Shown in pieces: positions 7,004-13,658 of a stretch of DNA of 28,743 nucleotides. Location of the stretch: contig JAEXNA010000168.1 in the NCBI GenBank assembly GCA_023447635.1, positions 1-28,743 on the forward strand. Direction: 5' to 3'. The number at the start of each line of letters is the position of its first letter. Position 1 is the stretch's first letter. The notes below the pieces were generated by a model that searched no databases, was not told the DNA's origin, and saw only the letters and a list, made by a program, of their open reading frames with translations. Made by a program: the position numbers and the translations under genes. The DNA comes from Vulcanimicrobiota bacterium. GTDB lineage: Bacteria > Vulcanimicrobiota > Xenobia > Xenobiales > JADMJV01.

Positions 7004-8402
7004 CGCCAGTGAAGCACTCCTCGATAAAGCTTTCCACGCTACCCGGCCAGAGCCGGGCGCCGTCCAGAAAGGCCAACCCTTGCTGAACGATCTCGCGTGG
7101 AGTGAACCCTCCCCCACCCCTTAGCTCCAGCAGGCCGGCCAGGGGGATAGCAAACCGGGTAGAGAGCTCGAAATGGGGAAACGCCTGTTTGTAAGACATC
7201 AAGATCCTTTCCAGCAGACCGGCTTTGTCAGTCGGCCCCAGCGGACGAAGATCGACGAAGCAGTCTTTGGAAAGGAGCCGCTCTAAAACCTCCCTGCCCG
7301 TCGTGCGCGTAGCCATCCCCAGAGCCAGATAGAGATGGCAGCGGCTTCGATGGAAAGAGGGGAAGTCTCGAACCGCGCTGTGTCCCCCAAGCTCGGCCAG
7401 AAGCTCTGGTCGGCGGACCCGTCGAGGGCCCAGGGCCGCTGCTGCCAGCCCGGTCAAGGTCCGGTCGCCGTAGCGCTGGTCGGACGCCGACTCGACGGCG
7501 CACATCTCGGCCTCGTCCAGAATCAGGGTCAGCCCCGCAGCCAGACCGCTGTCGCGAATAAGGCAGGCCAGACCGCTGACCAGCGAGGTCAGCTGATTCC
7601 ACACGGTGCGGTGATCCTTGATAGCGTAGAACGCTCCGGGGTCACGGCCAACCTCTCGACGCAGGCGGGCGCGCAGACGACGGTTGGCGGTGCGCTCTCC
7701 CCCGCCGATCCAGTAGAGCAGTTCCGCTCGGCTGGCCGCGGAAGCCTCCGCCCAGACCGCCAGGAGCGGGCTAAAGTAAGGGTGCTGCTCCCAGGGAAGG
7801 TCGCCCTTCATCAGCCGACCGGCCGCCTGGTCGAGCACCTTCTCGAGGACAGCAACGCCGCGCCTCGCCTGCCCGGGCAGAACGAGCCCTTCGACGATCT
7901 CTCGATAGAGCCGGCGGGGGCGACAGGCCGCTACCCGCTGACGATCCAGCACCACTCGCGATACGGCCAGCCCCCGGGCTTCGGCCCGTCGCGCCAAGAT
8001 CTCGAGAAGGTGCGACTTTCCCACTCCGTAAGCGCCGCAAAAAACCCGACAGGCGCCGCCCGCCTTCAGGGTCTGCTCGAGGTCGGTCTCGAGCTGAGCG
8101 ACCTCTTCCTCGCGGCCCACCGTGAAAAGGTCGCTGTCGGCGTGGGCGACCGTGCCCAGGCGAAGCGCCTCTAGCCAGCGACTGGCCCCGATCTGCCAGG
8201 GGGAAAGCGGCTCGGCGTTGGCCGGCGCGGGCAGGTCTGGCCACCCCCGCCCGTCGAGGTCGCGCAGACTCTCCCGCGGTACCGCTTCGGGCCCGTGAGC
8301 AAAGCGGACCACGACCGGCAGGCCGGGTCCCGGGCTCAGCGGGCGCGACAAGAGCAGTCCCGCGCCGTGCTGGGCGTGCTCGACCACAAGCTGGTCCGTC
8401 AA
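6996..8402 (-). CDS. P-loop ATPase of the DUF2791/BrxD-like type
   Basis: A 468-residue ATPase. An N-terminal segment of about 90 residues is followed by GREEEVAQLETDLEQ and a clear Walker A, GAYGVGKS (123-130). The next segment, RQRVAACRPRRLYREIV, resembles BREX-associated ATP-binding (DUF2791/BrxD) proteins. Walker B is LTLILDEAE with D296 and E297, and a sensor-like strand YLALGMATR follows near 360. The TTG start at 8402 forms a TTGA overlap with the upstream gene's stop and has GAGG at 8407-8410. Known relatives occur in defence islands and other multi-gene systems. No PglZ, PglX, BrxL or helicase gene is present here, so a defence role is not shown. The neighbouring gene looks like a degenerate paralogue. 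Confidence 0.75.
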   Translation of the reverse strand: MTDQLVVEHAQHGAGLLLSRPLSPGPGLPVVVRFAHGPEAVPRESLRDLDGRGWPDLPAPANAEPLSPWQIGASRWLEALRLGTVAHADSDLFTVGREEEVAQLETDLEQTLKAGGACRVFCGAYGVGKSHLLEILARRAEARGLAVSRVVLDRQRVAACRPRRLYREIVEGLVLPGQARRGVAVLEKVLDQAAGRLMKGDLPWEQHPYFSPLLAVWAEASAASRAELLYWIGGGERTANRRLRARLRREVGRDPGAFYAIKDHRTVWNQLTSLVSGLACLIRDSGLAAGLTLILDEAEMCAVESASDQRYGDRTLTGLAAAALGPRRVRRPELLAELGGHSAVRDFPSFHRSRCHLYLALGMATRTTGREVLERLLSKDCFVDLRPLGPTDKAGLLERILMSYKQAFPHFELSTRFAIPLAGLLELRGGGGFTPREIVQQGLAFLDGARLWPGSVESFIEECFTGDG

Positions 8403-9577
8403 AGCGCCTCGCTCTCCAGGAATTCGCCCAGCTGGGAAGCTCGCTGCTCGTCCTCCGAGCTGTCGAGGGCTAGCTCGGGATGGGACAGCCAGCGGGCGAT
8501 GGTCCGGGTCAGCCCTCGAGCTGCGCCCGGGGAATCCGCTTGCCAGGGCAGCTCCGCCAGCAGCGCCTCGGCGTTACGACGGAGCGCCGCCGAGCCTTCC
8601 AGCAGTCGAGGATCGAGTCCGCCCGACACCTCCCGCAGTCGCTCGAACAGTTCGGTCGGAAAGTCGACTCCCCGACTGGCCCGCCAGCGCCGCTGCTCTT
8701 CCAACACCAGAATGGGGCGCAGGCAGCCGGCCGGCCCCAGGGAGAACCCGTTATGAAGCCGCTGTCGAAGAGCTTCATACTCGGGCAGCAGGCTCTGACG
8801 GAAACCGGGCAGCACACCGAAAACCAGCAGCAGACCGGGTAGACCGCCGGCGGCACAGCTGTCGATAAGATTGCGCAGCGATTCCAGAGTCGCTCTCTCT
8901 TCCGACTCTTCGACCGAGCCGTCGCCGTCGCCCAGCACGACCAGGCCTTTCTCGCCCAGGTAGAGAAGGTAGTTCAGCAGGCAACGCAGCGCCAGCGGCG
9001 CCTGGCGGGGGTCGAGTCCCGCGTGAAGCCCCAGCGGCTCTCCTTCGGACCCGGGCGACTCGCCCAGCAGATAGCGCTCGGCCGCGAGGTCACGGGTCGC
9101 TACCCAGAGCTCGAGCGCCCGCCCCCAGACCGGCAGTTCGGGATACAGCCCCTCCCGAGCCATCTCCTCGGACCGACTCGCGGCCAGCGCCGGCAGGCCG
9201 GGGCTGGGGGTAGAGCGCGGCGCCATCAGGCCGGCCGCTATCTCCCTGTAGAGAGCCAGCGGGTCGCGCCAGTATTCGGACTGGCGCTCTTGCCTTAGAC
9301 GCGCGAGGACGAACCCGGATCTGGCGGCCCGCCCCTCGAAAAGCTGCAGAAAGTGGGAACGCCCTCCTCCTGAGGTCGACTCGACGAAACGCACCGATCC
9401 GCCTCGGGCCTGATAGAGAAGTCGCTCCAGCAGTTCGCGCTGCCACTCATCTAGCATCCAGGCCGAGTCGACGTCGATCGTAGCGGCGCCCGCAGCGTGG
9501 GGCCCGGCTCCTTGCTGCAGGCCGCGCCAGAGCCCCAGAGCCCAGGACAGCCGCATCTTTTCGAGCATATCTTCCAC
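8399..9577 (-). CDS. Degenerate P-loop protein paired with the downstream ATPase
   Basis: A 392-residue protein whose layout parallels the following ATPase: a helical lead-in (WQRELLERLLYQARGG), a strand, a Walker-A-like loop STSGGGRSH (67-75), then the LARLRQ strand and LALYREIAAGL helix. The Walker lysine is replaced by arginine (R73), and the Walker B equivalent reads GLVVLGDGDG (211-220) without the Asp-Glu pair. It is therefore probably poor or inactive at ATP hydrolysis and may be a structural partner of the intact ATPase. The GTG start at 9577 has AAAGGG upstream; an ATG at 9568 is an alternative. It is the first gene of the presumed four-gene operon. Relation to DUF2791 is by visual similarity only. 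Confidence 0.6.
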   Translation of the reverse strand: MEDMLEKMRLSWALGLWRGLQQGAGPHAAGAATIDVDSAWMLDEWQRELLERLLYQARGGSVRFVESTSGGGRSHFLQLFEGRAARSGFVLARLRQERQSEYWRDPLALYREIAAGLMAPRSTPSPGLPALAASRSEEMAREGLYPELPVWGRALELWVATRDLAAERYLLGESPGSEGEPLGLHAGLDPRQAPLALRCLLNYLLYLGEKGLVVLGDGDGSVEESEERATLESLRNLIDSCAAGGLPGLLLVFGVLPGFRQSLLPEYEALRQRLHNGFSLGPAGCLRPILVLEEQRRWRASRGVDFPTELFERLREVSGGLDPRLLEGSAALRRNAEALLAELPWQADSPGAARGLTRTIARWLSHPELALDSSEDEQRASQLGEFLESEAL

Positions 9578-9617
9578 GGGTCCGCCCTTTGCGCTCGACC
9601 CTCCACGGCCCTACCGA

Positions 9618-9633
9618 CGGGCCGCCCGGCCCG
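9618..9633 (-). repeat. GC-rich hairpin upstream of the degenerate P-loop gene
   Basis: A perfect inverted repeat CGGGCC/GGCCCG with a 4-base loop lies 41 bases upstream of the GTG start at 9577. There is no T-run on either side. Its role is unknown. Confidence 0.35.
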
Positions 9634-9699
9634 ACCCTAAACTACCCCGAGCCGACGTCCCTCATGGAGAAATGCTTGCAATTTGGTCTCATCGTGGGG

Positions 9700-9729
9700 T
9701 TGAGCCAGACCAGAGACGGTCGATATAAT
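9700..9729 (+). promoter_or_regulatory. Near-consensus sigma70 promoter
   Basis: TTGAGC (9700-9705), an 18-base spacer and a perfect TATAAT (9724-9729) form the best -10 match seen in the window. Transcription should start near 9736 and run through about 120 bases of leader into the 149-codon gene at 9858. The region 9578-9857 is otherwise noncoding. Confidence 0.75.
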
Positions 9730-9781
9730 GCCACGAGAGTCGGACGTTACGTCGCTACCCGGGGGTGGTAGATCGCTCCAA

Positions 9782-9857
9782 GATTTGCTCGCAAATCATG
9801 GAGGAGATCAAAATGGGGACGTAAATGTCATGGCCCAACCAGACCCCTGGAGGCTAG
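9782..9857 (+). promoter_or_regulatory. Leader with a hairpin and tiny upstream reading frames
   Basis: A 7-bp inverted repeat (GATTTGC/GCAAATC, 9782-9797) directly precedes an ATG at 9798. A strong GGAGG (9800-9804) sits 8 bases before a second in-frame ATG at 9813. That frame stops at TAA (9822-9824). An ATG follows immediately (9825), runs 10 codons to TAG (9855-9857), and abuts the ATG of the main gene. All are in one frame. This could be a translational-coupling or attenuation leader, or an eroded N-terminus. Confidence 0.4.
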
Positions 9858-10307
9858 ATGAGAAACCCACTACCTGCCACTCTTTGGTTTTTGCAGCACG
9901 ACGCCAGCAATGGGCTTCTGGAAGCCGACGGCTTTCAGCGTCAGGCTCCGACCCCTGCTTCGCCCCCGGTCTTTCATCGCGGCGACTTCCACCTTCATTC
10001 TCAAGGCTTCTGGCTGGAGCAAGACGAGAGTCGACTGGTCTACCGTAACACCTGCCACGCCTTCTACCGCTTGCCGAAAGAGCGCGACCCCCTGGCCATG
10101 CCTACGGCGGACGCTGAGAGAGTCGCTCTGGAAGAAGGCTTCCTGGCGGTGCGAGAGATCCTGGTCTCTCACGAAGCGTTTATCCAGGAGCGCTGCGGCT
10201 CGAGCTACCGCAACGGGCTGATGCAGAAGATGCCCGTTTCCGAGCGCCGCTACGGGAAGAACTGGAAACTGGTGTTCGGGGCCGAACGACGCCCCGTCCA
10301 CATGTAG
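9858..10307 (+). CDS. Conserved-looking hypothetical protein, 149 residues
   Basis: I do not recognise this protein. It is soluble and has no signal peptide or membrane segment. It contains a His/Phe-rich stretch (FHRGDFHLHSQGFWL, from about residue 39), then CHAFYRLPKERDPLAM and a helical region, and ends in RRPVHM. It is preferred over the opposite-strand frame of similar length because it has a GGAGG Shine-Dalgarno (9849-9853, 4-base spacing), a near-consensus promoter upstream and natural protein composition. It is transcribed alone on the plus strand between two minus-strand operons and converges on the photolyase gene with a 16-base gap. Confidence 0.65.
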   Translation: MRNPLPATLWFLQHDASNGLLEADGFQRQAPTPASPPVFHRGDFHLHSQGFWLEQDESRLVYRNTCHAFYRLPKERDPLAMPTADAERVALEEGFLAVREILVSHEAFIQERCGSSYRNGLMQKMPVSERRYGKNWKLVFGAERRPVHM

Positions 10308-10323
10308 CCGCTTCCCTTCCGAT

Positions 10324-11757
10324 TCAGAACAGGTCGAGCGTCTCGCCTTTCGCGGTTCGACCCCTCACCGAACGGCCCGTCATCCTCTGGACTTTTTCCA
10401 CGTAGGCGCGCGGGTCGTTCTTGCGTTCCAGCCCGGACGCCATCATACAGCGGATCTTTCCGAAGATCGGTCGCTCCTGCCAGGCCCGGTCGTGTTGCCC
10501 GAAGATCCAGGCCACGTTGGCAAACGAAACCGGGTCGCGGCCGTCCAGGAAGTAGCGGTTGTTGAGGTAGAGCGTCGTCTGGTGGGCGTACTGGGGCGAA
10601 CTGCTCCATTCCAGGATCTTTTTGCCCCAGTACATGCGCATATAGTTGTGCATGTAGCCCGTCTCGACCATTTCGACCTGGGCGGCGTTCCAGTAGGGAT
10701 CGTGGGTCTCGGCGTTGTCGAGTTGCTCTCGCGTATAGCCAGGGCTGCGCGGATCGTTTTTGTGTTCGTCGAGCGTCTTACGCGCCCATTCCGGCAAGCA
10801 GCTCCAGCTATCGTAGTCGTCGTTGAAATGGCAGTAGTTCTGGCTAAGCCCCCGCCGCACGACCAACTCCTCGACGTAAGACTCCGCCTGGGGGTCTCTC
10901 CCTCCCCGTTTTTCCAGGACGGACAGCGCCACCGTCACGGGAGAGATCATCCCGTAGTGCAGGTAGGGGCTCATGCACGAGGTGTAGTCGGTCTGCGGCT
11001 GGTTCCGCATATCGTCGTAACGGGAAAGGCGACGCTCGAGAAAGGTCTCCAGGTGCCTGGCCGCCTGGGACGGGCCGCCGCGGAAGAACCTGGTCACCGG
11101 CCCGACCTGGCGGTCGATATGGGCGCCTTTCAGAAACTCGGCCGGATCGTCGAGCCCCTGACAGAGCGACTCTAGCTGGAGACCGGCAGGCGACTGGCCT
11201 GGCTTCGCTATGCGCACAGGATGGAGAAAGTCGCCCAGGTGCCGGTGGATACGGGGGCGCAGGGTGCGAGCGGCGTACTCCGACTTCTCCGAGGCGACCT
11301 CGACCGGCACCACGGCTTCGCCTTCGACCTGAAACAGCCGACAGGTCACCGTTTCGCTCAGCTCGCTATAGGCCTCGCGGTGCAGCTTGAGATAGGCCTG
11401 GTCCAGCACCATCTCGCTGGCCTCCCGGGACAGTCGGCGCATCTCTTCGGTCCAGCGCCCCTTGCGCAGGACCGGCAAGGCGCCCAGGTCGCGCAACAGA
11501 CCAAAGGTCTCCCCCAGCCCCTCGAGCATGAAGGTATAGTGGCGCAAGCTGGCCTCGGGAAAGTCCAGCATCAGACAGAACGCCACCACCAGCGGCTGGC
11601 CAAGATCGTTGGCCCGGGCGACCGCGAAAGCCAGCGCCGGGTTGTCCGCCACGCGCTGGGCCGCCTGCATAGCGTACAGAACGTAGCGGCCGTCCTCTCG
11701 AGGTTCGGCCGAATTGAGCAGGCGAACCCGCTCCTGAGGAACGCTACCGTGTCTCAG
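10324..11757 (-). CDS. phr: Class II CPD photolyase (probable non-ATG start)
   Basis: Repairs cyclobutane pyrimidine dimers using FAD and light. Class II features include FCLMLDFPEASLRHYTFMLEGL near the N-terminus, SPYLHYGMIS, THDPYWNAAQVEM, GYMHNYMRMYWGKKILEW, LNNRYFLDGRDP and HDRAW. The first ATG (11670) falls inside the conserved fold. Homology to family members continues upstream through RVRLLNSAEPREDGRYVLYA with no ATG, GTG or TTG available. A CTG at 11755-11757 overlaps the parE stop (CTGA) and has GAGG about 7 bases upstream, so I propose it as the start (477 residues). A sequencing error removing a start codon is the alternative. It is the last gene after yjbQ, parC and parE. Family assignment is firm; the start is not. 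Confidence 0.93.
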   Translation of the reverse strand: MRHGSVPQERVRLLNSAEPREDGRYVLYAMQAAQRVADNPALAFAVARANDLGQPLVVAFCLMLDFPEASLRHYTFMLEGLGETFGLLRDLGALPVLRKGRWTEEMRRLSREASEMVLDQAYLKLHREAYSELSETVTCRLFQVEGEAVVPVEVASEKSEYAARTLRPRIHRHLGDFLHPVRIAKPGQSPAGLQLESLCQGLDDPAEFLKGAHIDRQVGPVTRFFRGGPSQAARHLETFLERRLSRYDDMRNQPQTDYTSCMSPYLHYGMISPVTVALSVLEKRGGRDPQAESYVEELVVRRGLSQNYCHFNDDYDSWSCLPEWARKTLDEHKNDPRSPGYTREQLDNAETHDPYWNAAQVEMVETGYMHNYMRMYWGKKILEWSSSPQYAHQTTLYLNNRYFLDGRDPVSFANVAWIFGQHDRAWQERPIFGKIRCMMASGLERKNDPRAYVEKVQRMTGRSVRGRTAKGETLDLF

Positions 11758-13652
11758 AGGTCGACCTCGTCGGCTTCGGCAGACCGCTCCATCACGAACT
11801 GATAGCGCGGCGACGAGTCCTTACCGAAGCAGTCGCGAATGGCGCGATCGGCCTGCTCGGGGTTCGGAATCAGCACCCGGAACAGGGTGCGACTGGCCGG
11901 GTCGAGGGTGGTCTCTTTGAGCTGCTGGGCCGTCATTTCGCCCAAACCCTTGAAGCGCGTGATCTCGGGCTTGGTGTTGCCCTTGATCTTGCTCAGGATC
12001 TTGTCGCGCTGCGCGTCATCCCAGGCCCACTCGGTCTTTTTTCCGTGACGAACACGGTAGAGCGGTGGGCGGCCGAGGTAGACGTGCCCGAAGCGAACCA
12101 GGTCGGTCATATAGCGATAGAAGAAGGTCAGCAAGAGGCCCGCGATATGATGACCGTCCGAGTCAGCATCGGTCAGGATGACGACGCGCCCGTAGCGCAA
12201 CTTGGAGATATCGAAATGCTTCCCGACCCCACAGCCGAGCGCTGTGGTAAGGTCGGAGATCTCTCGGTTCTGACCAATCTTCTGTAAGGTCGCCTGCTCG
12301 GTGTTGAGCACTTTGCCGCGCAGCGGCAAGATCGCCTGGTACTGTCGGTCTCGGCCTTGCTTGGCCGAGCCGCCGGCAGAGTCGCCCTCGACGATGAAGA
12401 TCTCGCTGACTTCGGCCCGGTTATTACTGCAGTCGGCCAGTTTACCGGGCAAGTTCAGCCGCTTCGAGACCGATTTCCGCGAGACCAGGTTGCTGGCCGC
12501 TTCGGCCGAGGCCCGGGCTTTGGCGCCGGCCACGATCCGAGCGACGATACCATCGGCCAGACTGGGGTTGGTCAGGAAGAACTGTTCCAGAGCGGGGGCC
12601 ACGACCGCCGTCACAGCCGAACTGACTTCGGGGTTGTTCAGTCGGTCCTTGGTCTGCCCCTTGAACTGCGGGTCTTTGACGTAGACCGAAAGCACGGCGC
12701 GCACGCCGTCTCGGATATCTTCGGCGGTGATCTTCAGATTCTTGGAGGCGCCGCCCTGCACATCCATATAGGTGCGAACGGCGCGGACGACGGCGGTCTT
12801 CAGCCCCTGCTCGTGTGTGCCGCCCTGCTCTGTCTCGATACCGTTGACGTAGCTCTTGATGCTGTCGCCGCCGGCCTCGACCCACTGCAGCGCCACTTCG
12901 ACCTTCGGGTCGGCGTTGGCAAAGGAGAAGATCTGATCGTAGATCGGATCTTTCGGCACATCGTTGAGCAGTTTGCGCAGATAGCCTTCCAGCCCATCGC
13001 CCGGGTCGAGTTTATGAATGACATCGTGCACCCGGTCCTTGAAAACGACCCGGCAGCGATGGAGATAGCTCTTGGCTTCGAGCACGGTGTGGATGGTCTT
13101 GGAATCAAAGACCGTCTGCGGAAAGATCTCGGGGTCGGGCTGGAAAGTGATGCTGGTTCCGGTCCCCCGGGCCTCCCCTATCACCTCGAGTTCGCCCGTC
13201 GGAGTGCCTCGCTCGAAGACCATCTGGTGCAGCTTGCCGTCGCGGCGAACCTGGGCCGTCAACCGGGTCGACAGCGCGTTCACGACGCTGGCGCCCACGC
13301 CGTGCAGACCGCCCGAGAAGGTGTAGTTGTTCCCCTCGAACTTGCCGCCAGCGTGCAGCGTGGTCATAATCAACTCTAGCGCGGGTCGCCCCGAGTCAGG
13401 ATGGATGTCCACCGGGATACCACGACCGTTGTCCGAGACTTTGATGGTCTGCCCGTCGGCCTCGAGTTCGACCTCGACCGACGAGGCGAAGCCGTTCATC
13501 ACCTCATCGATCGCGTTATCGACGATCTCCCAGATCAGATGGTGCAGCCCCTGCTCGTCGGTGGAACCGATGTACATGTGGGGCCGTTTCCGGACCGGCT
13601 CGAGACCGGTAAGAACGGTAATATCGGAAGCGCTATAGCTCATCGCACACAC
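11754..13652 (-). CDS. parE: DNA topoisomerase IV subunit B (ParE/GyrB family)
   Basis: ATPase subunit of a type IIA topoisomerase that decatenates or relaxes DNA with ParC. The 632-residue length fits ParE (full-length GyrB of many Gram-negatives is about 800). The GHKL ATP site shows WEIVDNAIDEV (E42, N46), SDNGRGIP (D74) and GGLHGVGASVVNALS. The TOPRIM domain shows VEGDSAGGSA (E422) and ILTDADSDGHH (D495, D497, D499), and PLRGKVLN lies in the drug-binding region. The GTG at 13652 is 9 bases after AAGGAG, which also encodes the last two codons of parC; an ATG at 13643 is the alternative. The stop overlaps the proposed photolyase start. GyrB is possible, but the partner subunit lacks a GyrA box. 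Confidence 0.92.
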   Translation of the reverse strand: MCAMSYSASDITVLTGLEPVRKRPHMYIGSTDEQGLHHLIWEIVDNAIDEVMNGFASSVEVELEADGQTIKVSDNGRGIPVDIHPDSGRPALELIMTTLHAGGKFEGNNYTFSGGLHGVGASVVNALSTRLTAQVRRDGKLHQMVFERGTPTGELEVIGEARGTGTSITFQPDPEIFPQTVFDSKTIHTVLEAKSYLHRCRVVFKDRVHDVIHKLDPGDGLEGYLRKLLNDVPKDPIYDQIFSFANADPKVEVALQWVEAGGDSIKSYVNGIETEQGGTHEQGLKTAVVRAVRTYMDVQGGASKNLKITAEDIRDGVRAVLSVYVKDPQFKGQTKDRLNNPEVSSAVTAVVAPALEQFFLTNPSLADGIVARIVAGAKARASAEAASNLVSRKSVSKRLNLPGKLADCSNNRAEVSEIFIVEGDSAGGSAKQGRDRQYQAILPLRGKVLNTEQATLQKIGQNREISDLTTALGCGVGKHFDISKLRYGRVVILTDADSDGHHIAGLLLTFFYRYMTDLVRFGHVYLGRPPLYRVRHGKKTEWAWDDAQRDKILSKIKGNTKPEITRFKGLGEMTAQQLKETTLDPASRTLFRVLIPNPEQADRAIRDCFGKDSSPRYQFVMERSAEADEVDL

Positions 13653-13658
13653 GGGCGG

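Noticed and set aside
6996..9577. A BREX or related phage-defence island
   Set aside because: Only DUF2791/BrxD-like P-loop proteins are present; no PglZ, methyltransferase, Lon-like, helicase or nuclease gene is in the window.
9870..10301. 143-codon minus-strand frame opposite the 149-residue orphan
   Set aside because: No Shine-Dalgarno or promoter; the plus frame has GGAGG and TATAAT upstream.
12357..13379. 340-codon plus-strand frame antisense to parE
   Set aside because: Shadow of parE; the composition is Asp/Gly/Val/Arg-rich in the way antisense frames usually are, with no domain recognisable.
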